Shown: one piece after another, positions 1 through 7,834 of the stretch | Layout: every line of letters begins with the position of its first letter | Numbering within the stretch: position 1 is the first letter of the stretch | DNA from: Peptococcaceae bacterium | GTDB taxonomy: Bacteria; Bacillota; Desulfitobacteriia; Desulfitobacteriales; Syntrophobotulaceae | NCBI GenBank assembly: GCA_009778595.1 | Contig: WRJI01000021.1 | Location: forward strand, 1-34,270 | Direction of reading: 5' to 3' | Length of the DNA: 34,270 bases | Notes under the pieces: model-generated | Database searches by the model: none | What the model saw: only the letters and a program-made list of their open reading frames with translations | What the model was told of the DNA's origin: nothing | Position numbers and translations under genes: made by a program

Positions 1-1
1 G

Positions 2-1144
2 TCTTATGAAACAAACCGATTTACGAACGCCGCTTACTCGGCCCCACCGGTATTAAATGGGCCGGAACTGGCGATGATTGTGTACACTTCCGGTACAAGC
101 GGCAAACCAAAGGCCGTTATGTTAAGTCAACGAAATCTGTCTTCCGCAGCCCATTATGGCAGCAGTATAATCGATGTAAATGTTGGTGATCACCTGCTTG
201 TTTTACTGCCGAACCACCATATGTATACGATTGGTCATTGTTTTCTGTCTGCCATGTTTGTTGGGGGTGCCCTATGCCTTAATGATTCGATATATAATAC
301 TTTTAGTAACATCAAAAAATTCAATATTGATATTATCGTGGTTGTTCCGGCTGTTATGAGGCTGTTCAAAAATGAAATCCAATCCCAGTTGCGCAGAGCC
401 GGATTCGGACCCCTGGATTCACTGAACAAGGTCAAGAGAGCACTTGTTACAACGCTCATAAGAAAGAGAATCGGGCCAAACTTGAAACAAATTGTTTGCG
501 GAGGCGCACCATTGGATCCATCGTATGTCGCTTTCTTCAAACTTCTGGATATTGAGCTTCTGGCAGGTTATGGGATGACGGAATGCGCTCCGCTCATTTC
601 TTGTCAGGTTTACAGACATGTCGATTTTCAAAGGCCTGACTCTGTGGGCCGGCCCGGTGTATGTTGTGAGGCGAAAATTGTTGATCGGGAAATTTGGGTT
701 TCGGGAGAACATGTCATGCTGGGATATTACAAAGACCCGGATGAAACCGCAAAGGCTTTGACGGATGAAGGCTGGCTCAAAACCGGTGATATTGGACATT
801 TGGATGAAGAGGGTTTTCTCTATATTACCGGCCGTTTAAAGAATCTGATCATTCTGGGCAACGGTGAAAATGTATCCCCCGAAGAGCTGGAAGCGATGTT
901 TGACGACAGCCAGAACATCGACGGTATTATTGTCTCCGCGAATAACGATTTAGACATCATCTCTGCCGAAATCCATCCGGCCAAAACCGTTGTCGACAGT
1001 ATGGGTTTGGAGCAGGCCCAAACCCTTATCAGGCAGGAAGTCAAAGAGCAAAACAAAAACCTCCCTCTGTACAAGCAGATTCAGATCATCAATTTCAGAG
1101 AACAACCTTTTGAAAAGACCAGCAGTCTCAAAATCAAACGCTAA
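2..1144 (+). CDS. AMP-dependent acyl ligase/synthetase, 3' part (gene starts before the window)
   Basis: The reading frame is open to the left edge, so this is the C-terminal ~380 residues of an ANL-superfamily enzyme that activates a carboxylic acid as an acyl-adenylate, usually passing it to CoA or a carrier protein. Visible motifs are the P-loop YTSGTSGKPKAV near the left edge, the adenylate-binding GYGMTECAPL motif, the hinge stretch GWLKTGDIGHLDEEGF followed by GRLKNLIILGNGENVSPEE, and the C-terminal catalytic-lysine region SLKIKR. The class resembles long-chain acyl-CoA or acyl-ACP synthetases, but the substrate cannot be read from this. Its TAA stop shares its last A with the ATG of jetA, so the two are probably translationally coupled. 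Confidence 0.9.
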   Translation, partial: SYETNRFTNAAYSAPPVLNGPELAMIVYTSGTSGKPKAVMLSQRNLSSAAHYGSSIIDVNVGDHLLVLLPNHHMYTIGHCFLSAMFVGGALCLNDSIYNTFSNIKKFNIDIIVVVPAVMRLFKNEIQSQLRRAGFGPLDSLNKVKRALVTTLIRKRIGPNLKQIVCGGAPLDPSYVAFFKLLDIELLAGYGMTECAPLISCQVYRHVDFQRPDSVGRPGVCCEAKIVDREIWVSGEHVMLGYYKDPDETAKALTDEGWLKTGDIGHLDEEGFLYITGRLKNLIILGNGENVSPEELEAMFDDSQNIDGIIVSANNDLDIISAEIHPAKTVVDSMGLEQAQTLIRQEVKEQNKNLPLYKQIQIINFREQPFEKTSSLKIKR

Positions 1145-2607
1145 TGAAAACGACCAAAACCATAGCCACATACCGACGTTTGCGTTCCGGCCCCTTGTGG
1201 CGTCTGCTCGCATCCGACAATGGTCCCACCGTCATCGGCCTCTTGCAGTCACATCTTTATGAGACCCAGCGAACTCTTCCCTCTTCCGTTCTCCATGAAC
1301 GCGTTGAACGGGATCTTGAGGTTCTGCGGGCTCAAGGCGAAGATTTTCCTCAAACAGCTCAGGCTTACATCGCAAGTTGGCTGGCAGACGGGTATTTGGA
1401 GAGACGCTTCCCTGTGGGTGCAAGTTCGGAAGAGTACGAGCTATCCACGGCAACAATTGACGCAATCCGGTTTTTATCCAACATGGTTCAACCCCATGCC
1501 ACCGCGACAGAAAGTCGGCTTGCCTTGGTCATTCAGGCTTTAGCGAAACTGGCGGAAGACACCGACACCAATAAATTCCGCCGCATTGACCGGCTGGTGG
1601 CAGAACAAGCTCGCATCGACAAAGAAATCGATACCATCCAAAAAGGCCAGATGAGGGTTCTTCCCCACACAACGGCCTTGGAACGCACCCAGGAAATCAT
1701 TTCTTTGGCAGATTCCTTAGCCGGCGACTTTCGCCGTGTCCGCGACCAGTTTGATCAACTGAATCGTGAGCTCAGAGAACAGCTCATGGACAACGAAAGC
1801 AATCGGGGGGAAGTCCTGGACTCGTTGTTCGCGGGAATAGATCTGATCTCAGACAGCGAAGCAGGAAGAACCTTCTCCGCTTTCTGGCGACTGCTCACGG
1901 ATCCCGAACAATCAGCTACACTGGAACAAGCCCTAGACGACGTCATGTCCCGGGAATTCATCACCCAGATGGGAACCAAAGACCGACAGTTCCTTCTGCG
2001 CCTGACCCGGGTCCTTCTGGAACAGGGCGGCTCGGTTCATGATGTTCTGCAGACATTTGCCCGCAGCCTCAAACATTTTGTTCAAAGCCGCGAATATTTG
2101 GAACAGAGACGTCTCAGCAAGCTTCTCAGAGAAGCCCAGCGCACCGCTTTAGCCCTCAAAGACGATGTCAGAGCCCCGGAAAAAATGCCTTATACCCTTG
2201 AGCTTACCGGCAGCCGCATTCGCTCCCTCTCCCAATGGGTTCTGTATGATCCCTCCCTGCAGTCGCTTCCCGAAGATATGTCCTTTGGCGAGACCCCTTA
2301 CATTGACTTGGAATCTGTCGGAGAACTGGTCGCCCAATCAGAGATCGACTTCCGCGCACTCAAAGGAAACATTCGCGATGTCCTCAAAGTGTGCGCCCAA
2401 GCCTCCATCGGCGAAATCCTGGAACTCTATCCGGCCGTACAAGGATTAGGCAGCGTCGTCGGTTTGCTGGCCTTGGGAAGTCTCCATGGCTACAATTCTA
2501 ACACTTGTGAAACCGTGTCTTGGTTTGGTCAAGATGAGGTCCCACGCAGCGCACGAATTCCAAAAATCTTCTTCCTGCAGGAGCGAGTCCATGAGCTAAG
2601 CGAGTAA
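1144..2607 (+). CDS. jetA: Wadjet defence protein JetA (DUF3375)
   Basis: This 487-residue protein matches the DUF3375 family, the kleisin-like JetA subunit of Wadjet. With JetB and JetC, JetA forms a condensin-like complex that detects and restricts circular plasmid DNA. Recognisable parts are the N-terminal winged-helix-like stretch (LWRLLASDNGPTVIGLL, then a FPQTAQAYIASWLADGYLERRF segment), the TESRL helix near residue 115, a long helical middle (about 130-220) and the C-terminal ARIPKIFF strand typical of the family. The ATG overlaps the upstream ligase stop by one base and no separate promoter is visible. A 20-bp tandem duplication separates it from jetB. Family assignment is by recognition of conserved blocks; I could not run a profile search. 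Confidence 0.92.
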   Translation: MKTTKTIATYRRLRSGPLWRLLASDNGPTVIGLLQSHLYETQRTLPSSVLHERVERDLEVLRAQGEDFPQTAQAYIASWLADGYLERRFPVGASSEEYELSTATIDAIRFLSNMVQPHATATESRLALVIQALAKLAEDTDTNKFRRIDRLVAEQARIDKEIDTIQKGQMRVLPHTTALERTQEIISLADSLAGDFRRVRDQFDQLNRELREQLMDNESNRGEVLDSLFAGIDLISDSEAGRTFSAFWRLLTDPEQSATLEQALDDVMSREFITQMGTKDRQFLLRLTRVLLEQGGSVHDVLQTFARSLKHFVQSREYLEQRRLSKLLREAQRTALALKDDVRAPEKMPYTLELTGSRIRSLSQWVLYDPSLQSLPEDMSFGETPYIDLESVGELVAQSEIDFRALKGNIRDVLKVCAQASIGEILELYPAVQGLGSVVGLLALGSLHGYNSNTCETVSWFGQDEVPRSARIPKIFFLQERVHELSE

Positions 2608-2610
2608 TCC

Positions 2611-2650
2611 TGCAAAATACTTTCGACTGATGCAAAATACTTTCGACTGA
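2611..2650 (+). repeat. Perfect 20-bp tandem duplication in the jetA-jetB gap
   Basis: The unit TGCAAAATACTTTCGACTGA occurs twice back to back with no mismatch, beginning 4 bp after the jetA stop and ending directly at the AAGGAA that precedes jetB. It fills nearly all of the intergenic space upstream of the earliest possible jetB start. Confidence 0.97.
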
Positions 2651-2695
2651 AAGGAATTGTCATATAAGATGGATAATCAATATGGGGAGACCCCT

Positions 2696-3388
2696 ATGGC
2701 GGAAAACCAGACAACTGAATCTGGGATCAAGGGCATGTCTGAGAACGAATCAGAGAGTGAGAACGAGGCCGAAACGAGCAGCCTTTTTGCCGGAGATACG
2801 GGGGAGTTGCCTCTTGCTGTCCGCCGGGTTTTGGTTCAACTGCTCATGGGGCCGTCTCTGGACAAAAAGCGGCATCCCAAACTCTGGCCAACCCTTATCC
2901 AGAACGAACTCGTCGTCCGCCGGCGGCTCGGAGACTTGTTTCTGGAGCTCATTCTTGACCAGGACATGCAGGTAGCTTTTACCCGCCAAGCTGACACAGG
3001 TGACTTGGAGGTTCCGAAGCTTCTGCGTCGTGCCCCATTAACCTTTATCGACTCCATTTTGCTTCTGCACTTGCGTCAATTTCTTATGCAGGCCGACACC
3101 CACAACGAAAGGGCTGTCATCTCTGCTGAGGAGATAACGGAACATCTGCGTTTGTTTGACCGGGTCGCCAACACAGACCGGGCTGGGTTCGAGAAACGTA
3201 TTAAAGCCTCCATAGAGAAATTCAAAGAACGTAACATCCTCCAAAAACTCCGCGCTTCCGATGACCGTTACGAAATATCACCAACGCTGAAGTTGCTTTT
3301 CTCGGCAGAACAAATCCAAGCCCTCACCGAAGTCTACCATCACATGGCCTCTAAAGAAGGATTTGTTGGCGAAGCAACCAGAGAATAA
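2696..3388 (+). CDS. jetB: Wadjet defence protein JetB (DUF4194)
   Basis: This is a DUF4194-type protein, the small KITE-like winged-helix subunit (MukE-like role) of Wadjet that binds JetA. An acidic, low-complexity N-terminus is followed by the conserved core LPLAVRRVLVQLLMGPSL, the basic-hydrophobic patch NELVVRRRLGDLFLEL, the RAPLTFIDSILLLHLRQFL helix, and a C-terminal winged-helix segment ending in YEISPTLKLLFSAEQI. The ATG at 2696 is preferred because GGGGAG lies 6 nt upstream. In-frame alternatives are the ATG at 2669 and TTG at 2657; AAGGA at 2651 is 13 nt from the former and almost touches the latter. jetC does not follow directly: a two-component cassette intervenes. Confidence 0.9.
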   Translation: MAENQTTESGIKGMSENESESENEAETSSLFAGDTGELPLAVRRVLVQLLMGPSLDKKRHPKLWPTLIQNELVVRRRLGDLFLELILDQDMQVAFTRQADTGDLEVPKLLRRAPLTFIDSILLLHLRQFLMQADTHNERAVISAEEITEHLRLFDRVANTDRAGFEKRIKASIEKFKERNILQKLRASDDRYEISPTLKLLFSAEQIQALTEVYHHMASKEGFVGEATRE

Positions 3389-3407
3389 AGCCGGAATCAC
3401 GAATTTA

Positions 3408-3438
3408 TGACAACTTCGTGACATCTGTATGGTATCAT
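3408..3438 (+). promoter_or_regulatory. Candidate autoregulated promoter of the two-component cassette
   Basis: TGACA occurs at 3408 and again at 3419, so the repeat period is 11 bp, one helical turn, as expected for an OmpR/PhoB-type dimer site. It lies where a -35 box would be. Ten bases downstream is an extended -10 (TGG followed by TATCAT at 3433-3438). A related copy sits at 5622-5637 upstream of the first exported protein. The sequence is direct; binding by the adjacent regulator is inference. Confidence 0.5.
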
Positions 3439-3500
3439 AGTGAAAAGCGCTTCCTTTGGATTCTCCGAATACCGAACTCTGATACTTAGCAGGTGACCTT

Positions 3501-4148
3501 ATGGCGGAAATTTTAGTTGTCGAAGACGAAGAAAGTATTAGCGATCTCATCGCCAACAATTTAAAACTGGTCGGACATCACTGCGTGCAAATCTATGACG
3601 GCCCAACCGCTCTGGAGGTTGCTTCCAAGCAAGGGTTTGATCTTATCCTGATGGATGTCATGCTGCCCAACCTAAGTGGGTTCGAGGTGATGGAACAGCT
3701 GGGGGAAACACCGGTTATCTTTCTGACCGCCCTGGATTCATTGAACGACAGGATAAAAGGGTTTAACTTAGGGGCCGACGACTATATAACCAAACCTTTT
3801 GAAACCTTGGAATTGCTGGCCAGAGTTCATGCCGTTTTGAGGCGGACACAGAAGAACGCAGAAACATTTGAGGCAAACGGAACAAAGGTCAGCTTCAGTG
3901 CGCGTACGGTTTCTCGAGGTCACGAATGTGTGGAAATAACCCCAAAGGAATTCGATCTTTTGGAGGTGTTGATCATGAATCGTAATATCGCGCTTTCCCG
4001 GGAGAAGCTTTTAGAGCTGGCGTGGGGATTTGATTATTTTGGCGAGACCCGAACCGTCGATAATCATATTCAAAAGCTGCGTGCAAAACTGCATTGGGAG
4101 GATATTATTAAAACCATCTATAAATTAGGATATCGGCTCGAAATCTAG
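3501..4148 (+). CDS. OmpR/PhoB-family response regulator
   Basis: This is a 215-residue response regulator. The receiver domain (about 1-115) has the acidic pair E8-D9, the phosphoacceptor D52 in LILMDVMLPNLSG, T76 and K98 in DDYITKPF. The C-terminal winged-helix domain (about 125-215) has the usual ITPKEFDLLEVL and DNHIQKLRAKL blocks, so it should bind DNA as a dimer on direct repeats. AGGTGA lies 4 nt before the ATG. The sensor kinase follows 57 bp downstream and is its likely partner. The gene sits between jetB and jetC, which is not the standard Wadjet layout. Its targets probably include the cassette itself; control of jet genes is possible but not shown. Confidence 0.95.
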   Translation: MAEILVVEDEESISDLIANNLKLVGHHCVQIYDGPTALEVASKQGFDLILMDVMLPNLSGFEVMEQLGETPVIFLTALDSLNDRIKGFNLGADDYITKPFETLELLARVHAVLRRTQKNAETFEANGTKVSFSARTVSRGHECVEITPKEFDLLEVLIMNRNIALSREKLLELAWGFDYFGETRTVDNHIQKLRAKLHWEDIIKTIYKLGYRLEI

Positions 4149-4205
4149 TCCTCCGCCAAGGACCTATCGGCCCGGATTTATCAGCTCGAACTGTGAGGTG
4201 TTCTC

Positions 4206-5624
4206 ATGAAATTATGGTTTAAAATATTCTTAGCAACTTTGTCCTTGTTCCTTATCGCTTTCAACTTGGGAATTTTCTTTCTTTCCAACATCGTTTATAA
4301 GGCGAGCTTGGATACCGCACGTGATCAGGCGTTTGCGCAACATAATTTTGTTACGAATTTGCTGGCGCGTCACCTGACAATCATATTGGCGCAAGAAAGA
4401 GATATGGAAAAGGCCAGAAATATGGCCTTGAGTGATTATGCCGGCTATTTTGAAAATCGTGGCGTCCGGCTTGAGCTTATCCGGGATAACGTCACTGTCT
4501 ATGGCAGCGTTGGGGCATCAGAGATCCTTGATCAACTGAATCCCGGGCCCGGCATGCGCCAATCGGTAATATCGTCTCAGGATGGGCGTAAGCACATCTA
4601 TGTTGCGGGTTATATGCCGGGCCCCTTTTCTGATTATCTCCTCATCTATTCGCAGGAGATAACAGATATCGCCGCAGGCCAGGAGGCTCTAACGAATAAG
4701 CTGATTGTTTCCGGAATGATTTTGACGTTGGTGTTTATGGTGGTGCTGTATATTATTTTGAAAAGGTTGATGAAACCTGTGCGGGTTCTCCAGCGAACTT
4801 CAGAAGAAATCGCAGCCGGGGCCTATAACGTTCGTGCCGATATCAAAGGGAACGACGAAATCGCTCTTCTGGGATCGCGGTTGAATACCATGGCTGACGA
4901 GATTCTCTCCCGTATGGAAGAGGAACGGCAGAATTCCCTCGCCAAACAACAGTTTATCGACAATTTTGCCCACGAACTTCGTACACCTCTAACCACCCTG
5001 TATGGTTACGCCGAATTCCTGCAGCGAGCGAACTCTTCTGATGACGAGCGTATCGCCGCAACTGACCATATCATGAGACATGTCCGACGTATACAGGACA
5101 TCTCCGCGAAATTGCTGGAGCTTTCTCTGACACGAAGAGCCGAAATCGTTCAAGTCGAAATCCCTCTGGCGGGTTGTTTCGAAAGAGTTCAGACAATCCT
5201 ATCGCCCTCTCTCGCCCAGGGTCAGATTGATTTGGAGATTTCCTGCGATGATCAGATCATCCTCGGCAACGATGTCCTGATAGAACAATTATTGATCAAC
5301 CTTATAGATAACGCAATAAAAGCCAGTCCTGAAGGCAGCAGGATATCTCTAAAAGCTTCACAACAGGATCCCGCCGACGAGTCCGGGCAGGCTGTCGTTC
5401 TGATCGAAATTGCCGATCATGGTATAGGCATGGAACCGGAACAGATTGAACGAATATTTGAGCCCTTCTATCGCGTAGATGTTGCCCGCTCCCGAGCCTC
5501 GGGAGGAGCAGGGCTTGGCCTTTCCTTGTGCAAACAAATTGTTGACGCCCATCACGCTGAAATCGAAGTCGCGTCACAGATAGGGCAAGGAACTGTCGTA
5601 ACCCTTTGTTTTGCAACTCCATGA
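4206..5624 (+). CDS. Membrane sensor histidine kinase
   Basis: This is a 472-residue kinase. The first membrane helix is at about 5-28, followed by an extracytoplasmic sensor region of ~135 residues, a second helix at about 165-187, a HAMP linker (about 188-240) and the HisKA domain with H256 in FAHELRTPLTTL. The HATPase domain shows the N box (NLIDNAIKAS), G1 (DHGIGM), F box (IFEPFYR) and G2 (GGAGLGLSL). All catalytic motifs are intact. GAGGTG lies 5 nt before the ATG. It should phosphorylate the regulator encoded just upstream. The sensed signal is unknown; the two exported proteins encoded downstream are candidates for modulators or outputs. Confidence 0.95.
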   Translation: MKLWFKIFLATLSLFLIAFNLGIFFLSNIVYKASLDTARDQAFAQHNFVTNLLARHLTIILAQERDMEKARNMALSDYAGYFENRGVRLELIRDNVTVYGSVGASEILDQLNPGPGMRQSVISSQDGRKHIYVAGYMPGPFSDYLLIYSQEITDIAAGQEALTNKLIVSGMILTLVFMVVLYIILKRLMKPVRVLQRTSEEIAAGAYNVRADIKGNDEIALLGSRLNTMADEILSRMEEERQNSLAKQQFIDNFAHELRTPLTTLYGYAEFLQRANSSDDERIAATDHIMRHVRRIQDISAKLLELSLTRRAEIVQVEIPLAGCFERVQTILSPSLAQGQIDLEISCDDQIILGNDVLIEQLLINLIDNAIKASPEGSRISLKASQQDPADESGQAVVLIEIADHGIGMEPEQIERIFEPFYRVDVARSRASGGAGLGLSLCKQIVDAHHAEIEVASQIGQGTVVTLCFATP

Positions 5625-5643
5625 CAACTTGATGAAAGTTCCG
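5622..5643 (+). promoter_or_regulatory. Second copy of the 11-bp-period direct repeat
   Basis: TGACAACTT starts at 5622 and TGAAAGTTC at 5633, giving the same 11-bp spacing and the same first nine bases as the site at 3408. It overlaps the stop codon of the kinase gene and lies about 100 bp upstream of the first exported-protein gene. A CTTC(C)TTTGGATT string also follows both copies (3450-3462 and 5647-5658). It may be a regulator binding site; no clear -10 is placed relative to it. Confidence 0.4.
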
Positions 5644-5678
5644 ATACTTCTTTGGATTAGTCTGTCTCTAGAGCCTGC

Positions 5679-5700
5679 TTGTGCGCCTTTTGGTGCACAA
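5679..5700 (+). promoter_or_regulatory. Hairpin in the leader of the first exported-protein gene
   Basis: TTGTGCGCC and GGTGCACAA pair over 9 bp (one G-U) with a TTTT loop. The hairpin ends 9 nt before the AAGGAGG ribosome site and is not followed by a T run, so it is unlikely to be an intrinsic terminator. It could act as an mRNA processing or stability element downstream of the kinase, or as an operator. Confidence 0.5.
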
Positions 5701-5723
5701 ACTAAAATAAAGGAGGATGAGAG

Positions 5724-6701
5724 ATGCGCAAGAAAATCATCATAGTCACAATAATCCTCAGTCTTATTATTATCGCGGCTGGGGGACTCAAGCTTGGCAT
5801 CGCTTGGGCCGCAAAAAATGAGGAGGAAAAGATTGTCTCTGACGCTTTGGCACAGAATCCCTTCGTGTTGCCGGAAGGGGTTACGGTGCGGATCGATTCT
5901 CCGGAGGTCGAAAGCCTCCTTGCCGATATTTCAATTTTCAGCGTCAATGACGTGCCCGAATTATCCAATTCGCTAAGTTTGCCTTCACAATCGAAGCCCA
6001 CACAATATGAACTGAGCGAGAAACAGGCTGCTGCCATTGCGGTAAATGAAATACAAAGAGTGTTTGGAGAAAACCTGACCAATACGGTCTTGGTCACAAT
6101 ATATTCGGAGCGCGGCCGGGACTATGCTCTACAGGGGCTCCCGGAATCTATGCGGGAAAAATTGATTGAGGATTATAAGGATTGGATTGTCCCTTCTCAT
6201 TGGTCTGTAACCGCCTATCTTGTCAATAAAGAGGACTATGCGGATTGCCTAACGGCTTTGGATTTTAAGGACAGACAGAAATATGACTCGGAAGCACTTT
6301 CTCTATCAGAAGGCGGCTACGCTTCATATAGGCTCAGAGAGGATTATACACCCATCCCCACAACTTATCGATGTGACATCAATGGGATTACCGGTGAAAT
6401 CATATCTATTGAGAGAGAGGCAAAAGCGGAATTAACAACAACGTTTATGGAAAGACAGCAGGTGGATGCGCAAGAGGCTGAGCCGCTGTATCGCGACTAT
6501 CTCCGGCAAAAGTTCCCTGATCTTACGATAACGGCTGTCGAGCCTGTTGACTTCGGCAGCTATGTAAGCGCCGGTAAGACAATCTATGCGAATATCAAGA
6601 TCACCATGTCAGACGGAAGCGGGTGGTTATTCGAACATGGGGACTTTGTGGCTGTGACATACTTCCCCAAAGGTGTGCCGGATCAGGAAATCTATCGATA
6701 A
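5724..6701 (+). CDS. Exported hypothetical protein, first of a tandem paralogous pair
   Basis: This 325-residue protein starts with a basic N-terminus and a single hydrophobic segment (about 3-28), so it is secreted or anchored by a signal-type helix. The rest is soluble. I do not recognise a catalytic motif. The central YELSEKQAAAIAVNEIQRVFGENL block and alternating strand pattern suggest a PepSY-like fold, but this is a guess. It shares its layout and many residues with the next gene, including the terminal SDGSGWLF and FPKGVPD motifs. AAGGAGG sits 7 nt before the ATG. Its position after the sensor kinase, with a regulator-like repeat upstream, suggests a target or extracytoplasmic modulator of that system. 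Confidence 0.85.
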   Translation: MRKKIIIVTIILSLIIIAAGGLKLGIAWAAKNEEEKIVSDALAQNPFVLPEGVTVRIDSPEVESLLADISIFSVNDVPELSNSLSLPSQSKPTQYELSEKQAAAIAVNEIQRVFGENLTNTVLVTIYSERGRDYALQGLPESMREKLIEDYKDWIVPSHWSVTAYLVNKEDYADCLTALDFKDRQKYDSEALSLSEGGYASYRLREDYTPIPTTYRCDINGITGEIISIEREAKAELTTTFMERQQVDAQEAEPLYRDYLRQKFPDLTITAVEPVDFGSYVSAGKTIYANIKITMSDGSGWLFEHGDFVAVTYFPKGVPDQEIYR

Positions 6702-6749
6702 TGTTACTCAACACCATAGGCACATGTGCCGAGATCGGAGGAATCAACT

Positions 6750-7703
6750 ATGAATAAGAATATCATGGAGAGCAAGACGATGCGAACCAAAATACTGGTG
6801 ATTGCGCTTATTCTCTGTGCTGTCGTTGTCGCGGCTTGGGGACTCAAAACAGGTATAACCTGGGCCTCAAGTATAGAAGAAGCCAAGGTAATCTCAGACG
6901 AGCAAGGGGAGCCCGAACCTCTTGCGACATTGGAAACAGCCGCGGTTCGGATCGATTCAGATGAAGCGGAACGATTGCTTGCCGACACCAGAATCTTTAA
7001 TATCAGCAGCATGAACAACGTTCCCTCCAAATACGAGTTGGATGAAAAGCAGGCTGCCTTCATTGCGCTCCAAGAAATACAACGGGTTTTTGGTGTTGAT
7101 CACCATAAGGCGATCCTCAAAATAGAGTATTCGAATCACGTCACGGGGATGCTTTTTGGTGACAATGAAGTTCCGGAATCCATTAGAGAACAATTCATGG
7201 AAGACTTTCAGGAATGGATATCCCCCCCAACCTGGTCTGTGACAGTTTATCTTGTTGACAAGGAGGATTACAAGGATTGCGAGACATATTTGGACTTCTC
7301 CTATAAGCTTGGTTTAGAATTCTATAAGAGCGGTTACGATTATCAAGTTTTGCCTACACAGATACAATGCGAATTCGAGGCATTAACCGGCGAATTCGCC
7401 TATATATTCAGAGATGCGCCTTCAGAAAGTAAAGCGCCATATGGAGTCTGGAATTACGTTGACGAGCGGGAAGGTGAACCCCTCTATCGAAACTTTCTCC
7501 AACAGCTCCATCCGGAGCTTGTTATAGCTGCTCTTGAACTTGTTTCCGCCAACGGGTACACCGAGATCAACGGTCAGAAAATCCCCATGTACCAAAGCAA
7601 GATAACCCTATCAGACGGAAGCGGGTGGCTGTTTAAAAACGCAAACTTGTGTCTGGTGAAATACTATCCGAAAGGCGTGCCCGACACGGCTATAGGGCAG
7701 TAA
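6750..7703 (+). CDS. Exported hypothetical protein, second paralogue
   Basis: This 317-residue paralogue of the preceding protein has an N-terminal hydrophobic helix (about 12-35) and an extracytoplasmic body with the matching YELDEKQAAFIALQEIQRVFG block, WSVTVYLVDKEDYKDC segment and C-terminal SDGSGWLFK and YPKGVPD motifs. The ATG at 6750 is chosen because GGAGGA lies 7 nt upstream; an in-frame GTG at 6726 has no good ribosome site. A 12-bp perfect palindrome, GGCACATGTGCC, lies at 6719-6730 in the short gap between the paralogues. Function is unknown. The pair probably arose by tandem duplication. Confidence 0.85.
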   Translation: MNKNIMESKTMRTKILVIALILCAVVVAAWGLKTGITWASSIEEAKVISDEQGEPEPLATLETAAVRIDSDEAERLLADTRIFNISSMNNVPSKYELDEKQAAFIALQEIQRVFGVDHHKAILKIEYSNHVTGMLFGDNEVPESIREQFMEDFQEWISPPTWSVTVYLVDKEDYKDCETYLDFSYKLGLEFYKSGYDYQVLPTQIQCEFEALTGEFAYIFRDAPSESKAPYGVWNYVDEREGEPLYRNFLQQLHPELVIAALELVSANGYTEINGQKIPMYQSKITLSDGSGWLFKNANLCLVKYYPKGVPDTAIGQ

Positions 7704-7713
7704 CCCAGGAATA

Positions 7714-7769
7714 CGGCTTGCGGCTTGCGGCTTGCAGCTTGCAGCTTGCGGCTTGCGGCGGCAAGCCGC
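7714..7769 (+). repeat. Heptanucleotide array ending in a perfect hairpin, upstream of jetC
   Basis: Six 7-bp units follow one another: CGGCTTG three times, CAGCTTG twice, then CGGCTTG. The last unit is part of a stem (GCGGCTTGC at 7748-7756 pairing with GCAAGCCGC at 7761-7769, loop GGCG). Nothing in this stretch looks like a gene. Confidence 0.93.
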
Positions 7770-7790
7770 GTTATGCTAGAATAAGCATAA
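7753..7790 (+). promoter_or_regulatory. Candidate jetC-jetD promoter with palindrome over the -10
   Basis: An extended -10 (TG, one base, then TAGAAT at 7777-7782) lies 18 bp after TTGCGG (7753-7758), which comes from the last heptad and gives only a weak -35. A 7-bp inverted repeat, TTATGCT (7771-7777) with AGCATAA (7784-7790), overlaps the -10 and could be an operator. It would allow jetCD to be transcribed apart from jetAB. Confidence 0.45.
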
Positions 7791-7834
7791 TCGGATCAAA
7801 GAGATCCCCTTCCAAGAAAGGACGCTTGACATCC

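Noticed and set aside
5679-5700. Intrinsic terminator after the sensor kinase
   Set aside because: No T run follows the stem, and the stem ends just before a ribosome binding site.
7714-7769. CRISPR-like array at the jetC leader
   Set aside because: Units are 7 bp and contiguous, with no spacers; it is a simple tandem array.
7649-7834. Upstream in-frame extension of jetC
   Set aside because: It runs through the heptad array and overlaps the previous gene; family alignment and promoter-like sequence favour the ATG at 7835.
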